DNA from: Nocardioides daejeonensis | GTDB lineage: Bacteria > Actinomycetota > Actinomycetes > Propionibacteriales > Nocardioidaceae | NCBI RefSeq assembly: GCF_003194585.1 | Contig: NZ_QHKZ01000001.1 | Span: 682,001 to 746,000, forward strand | Reading direction: 5' to 3' | DNA: 64,000 nucleotides | Part shown: piece by piece, positions 50,906 through 59,540 of the stretch | Numbering within the stretch: the first letter of the stretch is position 1 | How the letters are laid out: every line of letters begins with the position of its first letter | Made by a program: the position numbers and the translations under genes | Notes under the pieces: generated by a model | Database searches by the model: none | What the model was told of the DNA's origin: nothing | What the model saw: only the letters and a program-made list of their open reading frames with translations

Positions 50906-51899
50906 TCGCCTGCCGTTCGTCCATCGCGGTGTAGCCCGCCGCGACCTCGGCCAAGGGCAGGCTCAGGTCGAAGACGGGGCTCGGGTCCAGCCGGCCGGAG
51001 AGCACCCGGTCGAGCAGGTCCGGGAGGTAGGCGCGGACGGGCGCCATGCCGCCGCGCAACCCGATGTTGCGCTCGAACATCCGGCGGATCGGCACCTGGA
51101 CACCATGGGGCGCACCGACGTGGCCGACGGTGGCGCCGGGGCGCGCCACCCGCACGGCGGTGGTCATGGACTGGTCGGTGCCGACGCACTCGAGCACGGC
51201 GTCGGCGCCCACACCGGCGGTGAGCTCCATGACCCGCGCGACGCCCTCGCGGCCACGCTCGGCGACGATCTCGGTGGCGCCGAAACGTCGTGCGACGGCT
51301 TGCCTGCTCTCGTGGCGCGACATGGCGATGATCCGCTCTGCACCGAGGGTGGCTGCGGCGAGCACGCCGCACAGCCCGACCGCTCCGTCGCCGACGACCA
51401 CCGCGGTCGCGCCCGGCCGTACGCCGGCACTCACCGCCGCGTGCCAGCCGGTCGGCATCACGTCGGAGAGCGCGAGGAGTGCGGCGTGGTCCTCGGCTGC
51501 CGGCGCCTCCGGCACGCGCACCAGGCTCCCGTCGGCCTGCGTCACGCGGGCCAGTTCGCTCTGGCCGCTGACGGTGAAGCCCAGCTCCACGCAGGCCGAG
51601 TGCACGCCCGCTCGGCAGTGGTCGCAGGTGTTGTCGCAATGGTCGAAGGGAACGACCACGAAGTCCCCCGGTCGGACGTGGCGCACCGCGGCGCCTACGT
51701 CGACGACCTCGCCGATGCACTCGTGGCCGATCGTCTGCCCGGGAGTGATCGGGTTCTCCCCACGGTAGGGCCACAGGTCCGAGCCGCAGATGCACCCCGC
51801 CACGACCTGCACGATCGCATCCGTGGGCTGGACGAGCGTCGGGTCGGGTAGCTCGGAGAGCCGGATGTCGCGGGTGCCGTGCAGGGTCGTCGCGCGCAT
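50883..51899 (-). CDS. Zinc-dependent alcohol dehydrogenase family protein
   Basis: This 338-aa medium-chain dehydrogenase has the catalytic zinc site at GCICGSDLWPYRG and IGHECIGEVVDVG. The structural zinc site is CDNTCDHCRAGVHSAC and the cofactor motif is VVVGDGAVGLCGVLAA. The pattern resembles formaldehyde/threonine dehydrogenase-like actinobacterial enzymes. It is divergent from the HTH-MurA fusion with 75 bp between starts. The substrate is unknown. Confidence 0.92.
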   Translation of the reverse strand: MRATTLHGTRDIRLSELPDPTLVQPTDAIVQVVAGCICGSDLWPYRGENPITPGQTIGHECIGEVVDVGAAVRHVRPGDFVVVPFDHCDNTCDHCRAGVHSACVELGFTVSGQSELARVTQADGSLVRVPEAPAAEDHAALLALSDVMPTGWHAAVSAGVRPGATAVVVGDGAVGLCGVLAAATLGAERIIAMSRHESRQAVARRFGATEIVAERGREGVARVMELTAGVGADAVLECVGTDQSMTTAVRVARPGATVGHVGAPHGVQVPIRRMFERNIGLRGGMAPVRAYLPDLLDRVLSGRLDPSPVFDLSLPLAEVAAGYTAMDERQAIKVLLRP

Positions 51900-51937
51900 G
51901 TCTCCGAGTCTGGCACCGGCTGTCCCCGCGCGCCCAC

Positions 51938-51966
51938 TTGGGGGTTATCTCATATCTGAGTTACCT
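51938..51966 (+). promoter_or_regulatory. Promoter with internal dyad upstream of the HTH-MurA fusion
   Basis: A TTGGGG hexamer (51938-51943), 17 nt, and TTACCT (51961-51966) make a plausible promoter. The spacer holds CTCA-TATC-TGAG (51949-51960), flanked by TTAT and TTA. Transcription would begin at about 51973, two bases before the ATG at 51975, so the message is probably leaderless. The dyad suggests binding by the encoded HTH. Confidence 0.5.
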
Positions 51967-51974
51967 TCGTCGCC

Positions 51975-53504
51975 ATGAGCCAGGACTATCTCGGCCGCAT
52001 CGGCAACCTGATCCGCGACGCCCGCAAGCACCGGGGCCTCACCCAGCAGCAGCTGGCGGATCTGCTCGGCACCAGCCAGTCGGCGGTGACCCGGATCGAG
52101 AAGGGGCATCAGAACCTCTCCCTGGAGATGCTGGCCCGGATCGGCAGCGCGCTCGACTCCGAGATCGTGGCACTCGGCGCCGGCGGGCCTACGCACCTGC
52201 GGGTCACCGGACCGACCACTCTCTCGGGCACGATCGACGTGAAGTCGTCGAAGAACGCGGGCGTGGCACTGCTCTGCGCCTCGCTGCTCAACAAGGGCCG
52301 CACCACCCTGCGCAAGGTCGCGCGAATCGAGGAGGTCAACCGGCTTCTCGAGGTCCTCGACAGCCTGGGCGTCCAGACGCGCTGGCTCAACGACGACAAC
52401 GATCTGGAGATCGTGCCGCCGACCACGCTCGACCTCGCCAACATCGACGAGGAGGCGGCCCGGCGCACCCGCTCGGTCATCATGTTCCTCGGGCCGCTGA
52501 TGCACCGCGAGACGACCTTCGACCTGCCGTACGCCGGTGGCTGCAACCTCGGCACCCGCACGGTCGAGCCGCACATGTCGGCACTGCGCCCCTTCGGCCT
52601 CGAGGTGAAGGCGACCGAGGGCAGCTACCACGCCACCGTGAGCGCCAACACGGGACCGACGCGTCCCATCGTGCTCACCGAACGCGGCGACACCGTGACC
52701 GAGAACGCGCTGATGGCCGCCGCGCTGCAGCCCACCACCACGGTGATCCGCAACGCCTCGTCGAACTACATGGTCCAGGACCTCTGCTTCTTCCTGCAGC
52801 GACTCGGCGTCACCGTCGAAGGCATCGGCACCACCACCCTGACCGTGACCGGCCTGGCCGACATCGACGTGGAGGTCGACTACGCACCCAGCGAGGACCC
52901 GATCGAGGCCATGTCGCTGCTGGCGGCGGCGATCGTGACGCAGTCCGAGATCACCATCCGTCGCGTTCCCATCGAGTTCCTGGAGATCGAGCTCGCAACG
53001 CTCGAAGAGATGGGATTCGACTACTCCCGCTCCGAGGAGTACCCGGCCGAGAACGGCTACACCCGGTTGGTCGACGTGACCACCCGGCCCTCCCAGTTGC
53101 GTGCACCGATGGACAAGATCCACCCGATGCCGTTCCCCGGCCTCAACATCGACAACCTGCCGTTCTTCGCAGTGATCGCCGCCGTGGCGGAGGGCCAGAC
53201 CCTGCTTCACGACTGGGTCTACGAGAACCGGGCGATCTACCTGACCGAGCTCAACAAGCTCGGCGGCCAGGTCAAGCTGCTCGATCCGCACCGGGTCCTG
53301 GTCGACGGGCCGACCCGGTTCTCCGGCACCGAGATCGTCTGTCCGCCTGCGCTACGGCCGGCGGTCGTGATCCTCCTGGCGATGCTGGCGGCGAAGGGCA
53401 CCTCGGTGCTGCGCTCGACCTATGTCATCCACCGTGGCTACGAGGACCTCGCCGAGCGTCTCAACGAGCTCGGCGCCAACATCGTCACCTTCCGCGACAT
53501 CTGA
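51975..53504 (+). CDS. XRE-type HTH fused to a MurA-like enolpyruvyl transferase
   Basis: This 509-aa fusion has residues 8-68 as a Cro/CI-type helix-turn-helix (RKHRGLTQQQLADLLGTSQSAVTRIEKG). Residues 75-509 form an EPT domain like MurA, which adds enolpyruvate to UDP-GlcNAc in peptidoglycan synthesis. MurA landmarks are retained: Lys93-Asn94 (SSKNA), Cys190 in YAGGCNLGTRTVEPH, an Asp in PFPGLNIDNLPFF, and ENRAIYLTEL near the C-terminus. It may be an active enzyme that regulates transcription or a regulator that senses UDP-GlcNAc or PEP. It is not the usual stand-alone MurA. Confidence 0.9.
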   Translation: MSQDYLGRIGNLIRDARKHRGLTQQQLADLLGTSQSAVTRIEKGHQNLSLEMLARIGSALDSEIVALGAGGPTHLRVTGPTTLSGTIDVKSSKNAGVALLCASLLNKGRTTLRKVARIEEVNRLLEVLDSLGVQTRWLNDDNDLEIVPPTTLDLANIDEEAARRTRSVIMFLGPLMHRETTFDLPYAGGCNLGTRTVEPHMSALRPFGLEVKATEGSYHATVSANTGPTRPIVLTERGDTVTENALMAAALQPTTTVIRNASSNYMVQDLCFFLQRLGVTVEGIGTTTLTVTGLADIDVEVDYAPSEDPIEAMSLLAAAIVTQSEITIRRVPIEFLEIELATLEEMGFDYSRSEEYPAENGYTRLVDVTTRPSQLRAPMDKIHPMPFPGLNIDNLPFFAVIAAVAEGQTLLHDWVYENRAIYLTELNKLGGQVKLLDPHRVLVDGPTRFSGTEIVCPPALRPAVVILLAMLAAKGTSVLRSTYVIHRGYEDLAERLNELGANIVTFRDI

Positions 53505-53522
53505 GAGCCGAGGGCGCCGGGC

Positions 53523-53789
53523 TCAGTCGAAGAGCGACGCCACCCAGGCAGGTGCCCTGGTCGGCCCACTCGACGGCGGAGCCGTCATGTCCGCGGTGAT
53601 CCTCGGCAGTGGAGCGGTGTGGTAGGCGTCGGCGTGCCGGTGCCAGGCGACCTCTGCGTCGATGAGATCGCCGAGAGAAGCGCGCTCGAGGAAGACGCCG
53701 TGGCCCTCCGGGCAGCGCTGGACCCGTCCGTGTCCGGCTCCTCGTTCCTCCATCGGCGTTCCGCAGCGCGGGCAGGTCAGCGTCTCCAT
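53523..53789 (-). CDS. Zinc-ribbon (zf-TFIIB-like) small protein
   Basis: This 88-aa protein has an N-terminal zinc ribbon, METLTCPRCGTPMEERGAGHGRVQRCPEGHGVFLERASLGDLID. It has CPRC and a CPEGH that may supply His as the fourth ligand, followed by a His-rich segment and an unstructured Pro-rich tail. Family members (zf-TFIIB, DUF-type) are of unknown role. The ATG at 53789 is used. It converges with the HTH-MurA gene, 18 bp away, and is divergent from the glycerophosphodiesterase. Confidence 0.8.
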   Translation of the reverse strand: METLTCPRCGTPMEERGAGHGRVQRCPEGHGVFLERASLGDLIDAEVAWHRHADAYHTAPLPRITADMTAPPSSGPTRAPAWVASLFD

Positions 53790-53899
53790 GCCTACGACGG
53801 TACTCCTCGAAACGGGCATCTCCGAGCAGGTGGAGATGTGACGCTCGCCGACGGTCCGAGTTGCCGAGCGGCGCGCCGTCCATCGGGTTGAATGCTCCC

Positions 53900-54709
53900 G
53901 TGAACCCGACCGGCTTCCGCTATCTCGACGAACCACGTCGTCCCATCCCCTTTGCGCATCGCGGCGGAGCGACGCACCCGGACATCCTGGGCCTGGAGAA
54001 CACGATCACGGCGTTCCGGCACGCGGTCCGGCTCGGCTACCGCTACCTCGAGACCGACGTGCACGCGACCAGCGACGGCCACCTCGTCGCCTTCCATGAC
54101 GACGTTCTGGACAGGGTGAGCGACCAGGTAGGCGCTCTCGCCGACCTCACCTGGACGCAGGTCGCCGAGGCGACGGTGGGCGGTTCCGAGCCGGTGCCGG
54201 CCTTCGCCGACCTGTTCGACGCCTTCCCGGAGGCACGCTTCAACGTCGACATCAAGGCTGCGGGTGCCGTCGAGCCGCTGGCCCGCTTCATCGAGGAGCG
54301 CGATGCCCACGATCGCCTGCTGGTGGGGTCCTTCTCCCGTGGCAGCCTGAACCGGTTCCGGCGGCTCACCGGCGGCCGTGTGGCGACCTCCGCGCATCCC
54401 GGCGAGGTGCTCGTCTGGTTGCTCAGCCCCTCCGGCAGGCTGGCCGATCTGCTCACCCGGCGCCAGGTGAGTGCCCTGCAGATCCCGCACCGCCAGCGTG
54501 GCGTGACCGTCGCGTCGCGCTGGCTGGTCCGCAAGGCGCACGCGGCAGGAAAGCACGTGCACGTCTGGACGATCGACGACGCCGACGAGATCCGGCAGCT
54601 GGTCCGTCGAGGTGTCGACGGCGTGATGACCGACCGGACAGACATACTCAAGGCGGTCCTGATGGAGATGGGCGCGTGGGAGGGAGACCGCGGTGAGCCG
54701 GAAGTCTGA
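53900..54709 (+). CDS. Glycerophosphodiester phosphodiesterase
   Basis: This 269-aa TIM-barrel phosphodiesterase is of the GDPD family, which hydrolyses deacylated phospholipids to glycerol-3-phosphate. The HRGG motif is at about residues 19-22, the metal and catalytic pair is LETDVHATSDGHLVAFHDD, and the ENTITAF segment is present. The C-terminal HVWTIDDADEIRQLVRRGVDGVMTD is characteristic. No signal peptide is visible. The GTG at 53900 gives MNPTGFRYLDEPRR. Its 3' end overlaps the MFS gene by 17 nt. Confidence 0.92.
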   Translation: MNPTGFRYLDEPRRPIPFAHRGGATHPDILGLENTITAFRHAVRLGYRYLETDVHATSDGHLVAFHDDVLDRVSDQVGALADLTWTQVAEATVGGSEPVPAFADLFDAFPEARFNVDIKAAGAVEPLARFIEERDAHDRLLVGSFSRGSLNRFRRLTGGRVATSAHPGEVLVWLLSPSGRLADLLTRRQVSALQIPHRQRGVTVASRWLVRKAHAAGKHVHVWTIDDADEIRQLVRRGVDGVMTDRTDILKAVLMEMGAWEGDRGEPEV

Positions 54710-56081
54710 GGGGTTCGCGGACCTGCGTCCGCTCGAGCGGCGCCGGGAGCAACGCGCCTGGTACTGGTACGACTGGGCGAACTCCGCCTATGTCACCACC
54801 GTGGCGACGGTGCTCTTCGCTCCCTACCTGATCACCGTCGCCGAGCAGGCGGCCTGCGGCTACGTCTCCGACAGCGACAAGGGACTCGACTGCCAGTCGA
54901 ACCTCGCCGTCCTCGGCCTGAGCATCGCCCCCGGTGCGCTCCCGTCCTACATCGTCACGTTCTCCACGATCCTCTCGGCGATCCTGCTTCCGCTGCTCGG
55001 CGCGATCGCCGACCGGACGGAGAACAAGAAGGGCCTGCTGGCCGGCTTCGCCTGGACGGGCGCGGCCTTCGCCGCGCTGCTCTGGTTCTGCCGGGACGGC
55101 AACTGGGAGATCGGCGCGGTCGCGGTGATCGGCGCCAACCTCTGCCTGGGCGCCTCCACCGTCTTCAACGACTCCATCCTGCCGCTGATCTCCGATGAGG
55201 ACGAGCGGGACCGGGTGAGCTCCCGAGGATGGGCGTTCGGCTATCTCGGCGGTGGCCTGCTGCTTGCCATCAACCTGGTGATGGTGCTCATGCACGACAG
55301 TTTCGGCATGGACAAGGCCCTGGCGGTCCGCATCTCCATGCTCTCAGCCGCTGTCTGGTGGGCTGCGTTCACCGTCATCCCCTACCTGCGCCTGCGCAAC
55401 CATCCGCCGGAGCATGTCGTGGAGGCGAGCGGCGGAGTCGTCGCCCAGAGCTTCGGGCAGCTCTGGGCGACGCTCAAGGACCTGCGCAACTACCCGATGG
55501 CTCTCACCTTCCTGGTCGCCTACCTCTTCTTCAACGACGGCATCCAGACCGTCATCGCCTCCTCCTCGACGTACGGCGAGAAGCAGCTCGGGTTCGGCAC
55601 CTCCGTGCTGATCGGCACCATCTTGATGGTGCAGTTCGTCGCCTTCTTCGGGGCGTTGATCTTCGGAGCGGCGGCGTCACGATGGGGCGCGAAGCCGGTC
55701 ATCATGATCGGCCTCGGGGTCTGGATGGGCATCGTCGTCGTGGCGCTGCTGCTCCCGGAGAAGCAGGTCTTGCCGTTCCTGCTGATGGGTGTCGCCATCG
55801 GCATCGTGCTCGGCGGTACCCAGGCGTTGGCGCGCTCCTACTTCTCGCTGCTGATCCCCCGCGGCCGCGAGGGCGAGTTCTTCAGCTTCTACCACGCGAT
55901 GGACCGCGGCACCTCCTGGTTCGGCACGCTCACGTTCGGCGTCGTGTACCAGTTGACCGGCTCCTACCGACCGGCCATCTTCGCGCTGATCGTCTTCTTC
56001 ATCCTGGGCCTGCTGCTGCTCTCCCGTGTCGACACCGCGCGAGGTATGCGGGAGGCCGGAAACGCTCCCCTGAGCGCCTGA
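54693..56081 (+). CDS. MFS transporter, UMF1 (Atg22-like) family
   Basis: This 462-aa permease has about 12 helices. The N-terminal RRREQRAWYWYDWANSAYVTTVATVLFAPYL and the SRGWAFGYLGGGLLL segment are hallmarks of the UMF1/Atg22 family, and ALARSYFSLLIPRGREGEFFSFYHAMDR is also diagnostic. Substrates are unknown, although yeast Atg22 exports amino acids. The GTG start lies inside the preceding GDPD gene, implying translational coupling. Confidence 0.92.
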   Translation: MSRKSEGFADLRPLERRREQRAWYWYDWANSAYVTTVATVLFAPYLITVAEQAACGYVSDSDKGLDCQSNLAVLGLSIAPGALPSYIVTFSTILSAILLPLLGAIADRTENKKGLLAGFAWTGAAFAALLWFCRDGNWEIGAVAVIGANLCLGASTVFNDSILPLISDEDERDRVSSRGWAFGYLGGGLLLAINLVMVLMHDSFGMDKALAVRISMLSAAVWWAAFTVIPYLRLRNHPPEHVVEASGGVVAQSFGQLWATLKDLRNYPMALTFLVAYLFFNDGIQTVIASSSTYGEKQLGFGTSVLIGTILMVQFVAFFGALIFGAAASRWGAKPVIMIGLGVWMGIVVVALLLPEKQVLPFLLMGVAIGIVLGGTQALARSYFSLLIPRGREGEFFSFYHAMDRGTSWFGTLTFGVVYQLTGSYRPAIFALIVFFILGLLLLSRVDTARGMREAGNAPLSA

Positions 56082-56149
56082 GCGAGCCCGTCCGGGGAGG
56101 TGCAGAAGGGCGCCACCGGGCCACGTGGCGACCGCCACAGCGCCGCCCC

Positions 56150-56175
56150 GGAATCCTTCCTGCCCGTCGTCCGTT
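56150..56175 (+). promoter_or_regulatory. Sigma-R/sigma-H-type promoter upstream of rbpA
   Basis: GGAAT (56150-56154), exactly 18 nt, then GTT (56173-56175, continuing GTTGAA) is an exact match to the Streptomyces sigma-R consensus GGAAT-N18-GTT. Sigma-R responds to thiol oxidation and is known to control rbpA in Streptomyces coelicolor. It would give a leader of about 105 nt before the rbpA ATG. Confidence 0.8.
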
Positions 56176-56290
56176 GAACCATAAGGTGACCGGCCCACCC
56201 CTTCTGCGTCATGATGGAGGGGAAGGGCCGTCCCCTTGACGGGAAAACAGGTTCCCGGCACAGGATTTTCTTCGACATCGGAGGTGGCTC

Positions 56291-56677
56291 ATGGCGGAGC
56301 GCACATTGCGCGGAGCACGGCTTGGCGGCCAGAGCTTCGAGGACGAGCGCGGCATCGAGTTCGCGGCGCGGCAACAGGTCGGATACGCGTGCCCTCGCGG
56401 GCACACGTTCGAGATCACGATGTCGGTCGAGGCCGAGATCCCAGCGACCTGGGAGTGCCCGCGTTGCGGCGCCGAGTCGTTGAGCGTCGACGGCATCCAG
56501 CCGGAGGAGAAGGTCGAGAAGCCGGCTCGTACCCACTGGGACATGCTGCTCGAGCGTCGCTCTGTGGACGAACTTGAGGTGATCCTCACCGAGCGGCTCG
56601 AACTGCTCCGCGGTGGCGAGATCGGCCCGGCGCATCTGCACCGCCCGACCAAGTCGCGCAAGAAGTCCAACGCCTGA
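56291..56677 (+). CDS. rbpA: RNA polymerase-binding protein RbpA
   Basis: This 128-aa actinobacterial RNA polymerase accessory protein binds sigma and the beta subunit, stabilises the open complex, and raises basal rifampicin tolerance. The zinc site matches the S. coelicolor protein exactly by position: Cys34, His38, Cys56 and Cys59 (ACPRGH and CPRC). The N-terminal SFEDERGIEFAARQQV and the C-terminal sigma-interacting helix THWDMLLERRSVDELEVIL are typical. A strong GGAGGTGG precedes the ATG. The sigma-R-type promoter upstream implies induction by thiol oxidative stress. Confidence 0.96.
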   Translation: MAERTLRGARLGGQSFEDERGIEFAARQQVGYACPRGHTFEITMSVEAEIPATWECPRCGAESLSVDGIQPEEKVEKPARTHWDMLLERRSVDELEVILTERLELLRGGEIGPAHLHRPTKSRKKSNA

Positions 56678-56707
56678 CGCAGTCGGCGCTCCTGGGTCCA
56701 GGTGGGC

Positions 56708-57229
56708 TCAGGAACGCCCCTCGTCGCCGTCCACGACCTCGCCCTCGACCACGGGACCCGTCCCCTGGCTTCGGGGGCGAGGTTCGTCGTATCCGGGTGG
56801 TGTGGCGGCTCCCGGCCCGAAGGCGCCGGCCCCGAACGCCGACGGCATCATCCGGGCCTCCACGAAGCGGGTCATCAGCCCGCGTGCCAGCGGTCGCGTC
56901 ACGGGGAGGACCAGCACCAGACCGAGGATGTCGAGCACGAAGCCCGGCGAGAGCATGAGGATGCCGCCGGCCAGGATCAGGATGCCGTCGGCGATCTCGC
57001 GCGACGGCATCCGTCCCTCCGAGAGCGCGGCGGCCAGGTTCCGGAAGGCGCGGCCGCCCTCGCGCTTGATCAGCCAGCCGCCGAGCACGCTGTCGGCGAT
57101 CAGCAGCAGGATGGTCCATCCGACGCCGATCACCTTGCCGACCTGGATCAGCACATACAGCTCGACGAGTGGGATCACCAGGAACAGCAGCGCGACCAGC
57201 CAGAGCGGGACGCGCCGACGCGCCCTCAT
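56708..57229 (-). CDS. fxsA: FxsA family membrane protein
   Basis: This 173-aa cytoplasmic-membrane protein has four hydrophobic segments (residues 8-28, 33-52, 80-97 and 98-115). FxsA landmarks are PLVELYVLIQVGKVIGVGWTILLLI, GGWLIKREG and ADGILILAGGILMLSPGFVLDILGL. The last 50 residues are acidic and disordered. Its role is poorly known; in E. coli it suppresses phage exclusion when overproduced. Its ATG overlaps the ppm1 stop by 4 nt, placing it last in an lnt-ppm1-fxsA operon. Confidence 0.9.
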   Translation of the reverse strand: MRARRRVPLWLVALLFLVIPLVELYVLIQVGKVIGVGWTILLLIADSVLGGWLIKREGGRAFRNLAAALSEGRMPSREIADGILILAGGILMLSPGFVLDILGLVLVLPVTRPLARGLMTRFVEARMMPSAFGAGAFGPGAATPPGYDEPRPRSQGTGPVVEGEVVDGDEGRS

Positions 57230-57978
57230 CGGCGCACCAAGGCGTCGCGTCCGCGCTGAAGCCGCGAGCGGATACCCCAGCCGGTGACCCGACGCAGCGA
57301 TTCACGTGCCACCGGTCCGCTCATCTTCGAGTCGCCACGGACGCGCTCGACGAACTCGATCGGCACCTCCCGGATCCGGAGCCCCTGACGCAGCACCCGC
57401 CATACCAGGTCGGTCTGGAAGACGTAGCCGGTCGACTCGACGGTGTCGAGGTCGATCGACTCGAGGGCCGAGCGCCGGAAGAGACGGTAGCCGCCGGTGG
57501 CGTCGCGCACGTCGATGCCGAGCAGCAGCCGGACATAGAGGTTGCCACCGCGGGAGAGCGCCTGCCGGCTGGCGGGCCAGTTGACCACCGAACCGCCGGG
57601 TACCCAACGGGAGCCCAGCACCAGGTCCGCGTCGTGCAGCGCATCGAGAAGTGACTGGAGCTGCTCAGGCTGGTGCGATCCGTCGGCGTCCATCTCGCCG
57701 ATCACGTCGTAGCCGAGCCCGAGCGCGACCCGGAATCCCTCCAGGTACGCGGCGCCGAGACCGTCCTTGCTGGTGCGGTGGACGACGCGCACCGCGTGGT
57801 CGGCGGCGGCGAGCTGGTCGGCGATCCGGCCCGTGCCGTCGGGCGAGTCGTCGTCCACGATCAGCACGTCGACCTCCGGCTGCGACGCGCGGAGCCGACC
57901 GACGATCCAGGCGATGTTCTCAGCCTCGTTGTAGGTGGGGACCACCATCACCACGCGCCCGTGATCGGCCGCCGTCAC
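57226..57978 (-). CDS. ppm1: Polyprenol monophosphomannose synthase (GT2)
   Basis: This 250-aa family 2 glycosyltransferase transfers mannose from GDP-mannose to polyprenol phosphate, making the lipid donor for mannolipids and glycoproteins. The N-terminus VVMVVPTYNEAENI, the LIVDDDSPDGT and EMDADGSHQPE acidic motifs and TGGYRLFRRSALE are diagnostic. The GTG at 57978 overlaps the lnt stop (GTGA). In Mycobacterium tuberculosis the matching Lnt-like and Ppm domains are fused in one protein. Here they are two coupled genes. Confidence 0.92.
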   Translation of the reverse strand: MTAADHGRVVMVVPTYNEAENIAWIVGRLRASQPEVDVLIVDDDSPDGTGRIADQLAAADHAVRVVHRTSKDGLGAAYLEGFRVALGLGYDVIGEMDADGSHQPEQLQSLLDALHDADLVLGSRWVPGGSVVNWPASRQALSRGGNLYVRLLLGIDVRDATGGYRLFRRSALESIDLDTVESTGYVFQTDLVWRVLRQGLRIREVPIEFVERVRGDSKMSGPVARESLRRVTGWGIRSRLQRGRDALVRR

Positions 57979-59540
57979 GTACTGCTCCCCTCGCCGCCCT
58001 GCTCCCTGCGACGACGATACGCGAGACCGGCAAGCGCCAGCGCCGCGGCGCTCACGATCACACTCGCTCGGCCGAGCCATGGACCGATCCAGAGGGCGGG
58101 CGGCGTCCCGGCGGCCAGCTTCACCTCCGCTGTGACCACGCCCTTGGTCCGGGGCGGGAGGTCCGCCACCACCTGGCCATCGGGACCGATGACGCCGGTG
58201 CGGCCGTTCACCGCGGCCACCGCCACGGTCCGCCCGGTCTCGAGCGCCCGGAGGCGGGTGATGGCGAACTGCTGGTCGATCTGTGCGGTCTTGATGAACA
58301 TGGCGTTCGAGGTCTGCACGACCACCACCTGAGCACCACGGCGGACCTGGTCGACGAAGACGTCGTCGTAGGAGACGTCGAAGCAGATCGCGTCGGCGAC
58401 CCGCAGCCCGCGGACCTGGAGTGGCGTCCGGCGATCACCGGCCACCATGTCTCGGGGGACCTCCGCCAAACGACCGATGTTGCTGTCCTTGGGGAGCAGG
58501 TGCCGGAATGGGATGTACTCGCCGAACGGCACCGGATGACGCTTCGCGTAGCGCTCCGCATTGCCGTGGATCGGGTCCTCGACGATGCCTTCGTTGAGGA
58601 TCTTGTCGGGGTCCTCGTGATCCACCATCGCACCGACCAGGACCGGGGCGTCGATCGCGGCCACAGCGCGGTCGATCCCCTCGCGGGTGGCCGCGTCCTG
58701 GAAGGGGTCGACGGCGGTGGAGTTCTCCGGCCAGACCACGAGATCCGGCCGCGACTCCTCGCCGCGGCGTACCGCCTCCCCCAGCTGCTCGGTCAACGTC
58801 ACGTGGCTGCGGGTCACCTCGCGATGGTTCTCCACCAGCTCGGTGCCGTCACCTGGTACGTCCCCCTGCACCAGAGCGAGGGTGGCGGTCCGCTCCGTCG
58901 TCCACCGGGGCCCGAGCACCGCCGGCACGGCCAAGGCGACGATCAGCGCACCCAGGCCGATGAGCGCCGGCCGGACCCGGGGACGCGGAGCGAGCGCCCA
59001 CCAGGCGAGCAGCGCGGCAGTGCCGGCCACCAGCAGGCTCACGCCGTTGCTACCGATCCACGGCAACGGCGCTGCGAACGGGGTGTCGACCACCGCGAAG
59101 GAGAGCCGACCCCAGGTGAAGCCGCTGAAGGGCCAACTCCCCCGCGCCACCTCGATGCCGACCCAGACCAAGGTCGACCACAGCGGCCAGGCACGCCAGC
59201 GCGAGACCACCGCCAGGCAGGCGCCGCCCAGGGAGAGGAAGAGAGCCTCGACACCCGCGAGGGCAAGCCAAGCCGCGTCCGCGACCGCGCGCATCCAGTA
59301 GATGTTGGGGTACATGAAGCAGACACCGAAGGCGAGGCCGAGGAGCGCGCCCCGTCGAGCACTCTGGTCCCGGACCGCCCAGAGCAGCAGAGCGACGGCG
59401 GGCAGCGCCGACCAGAAGAAGGCGATCGGCTCGAACGCCGTGCTCAGCAGCAGTCCCGCGCCGGCCGCCACGAGGAGTCGGAGTGACGGCGAGTCGAGAC
59501 GGGGAGGCACCGGCACAGGGTACGCAACGACCCACGGCAT
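57975..59540 (-). CDS. lnt: Apolipoprotein N-acyltransferase
   Basis: This 521-aa membrane enzyme adds the third acyl chain to the N-terminal Cys of lipoproteins. It has six to eight hydrophobic helices in the first 215 residues, a nitrilase-like domain, and a C-terminal helix. The catalytic triad is visible as WPEN (Glu), YAKRHPVPFGEYIP (Lys) and ICFDVSYDD (Cys). The window encodes at least two lipoproteins with lipoboxes (the cyclophilin and ModA). It starts an operon with ppm1 and fxsA. The exact start among several hydrophobic N-terminal options is uncertain. Confidence 0.93.
   Translation of the reverse strand: MPWVVAYPVPVPPRLDSPSLRLLVAAGAGLLLSTAFEPIAFFWSALPAVALLLWAVRDQSARRGALLGLAFGVCFMYPNIYWMRAVADAAWLALAGVEALFLSLGGACLAVVSRWRAWPLWSTLVWVGIEVARGSWPFSGFTWGRLSFAVVDTPFAAPLPWIGSNGVSLLVAGTAALLAWWALAPRPRVRPALIGLGALIVALAVPAVLGPRWTTERTATLALVQGDVPGDGTELVENHREVTRSHVTLTEQLGEAVRRGEESRPDLVVWPENSTAVDPFQDAATREGIDRAVAAIDAPVLVGAMVDHEDPDKILNEGIVEDPIHGNAERYAKRHPVPFGEYIPFRHLLPKDSNIGRLAEVPRDMVAGDRRTPLQVRGLRVADAICFDVSYDDVFVDQVRRGAQVVVVQTSNAMFIKTAQIDQQFAITRLRALETGRTVAVAAVNGRTGVIGPDGQVVADLPPRTKGVVTAEVKLAAGTPPALWIGPWLGRASVIVSAAALALAGLAYRRRREQGGEGSST

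Noticed and set aside
56236..56256. A third KstR-like core (AACAGGTT) upstream of rbpA
   Set aside because: The outer T and A of the consensus are missing, and the gene has no sterol link. GGGAA...TTCCC symmetry there is noted but unassigned.
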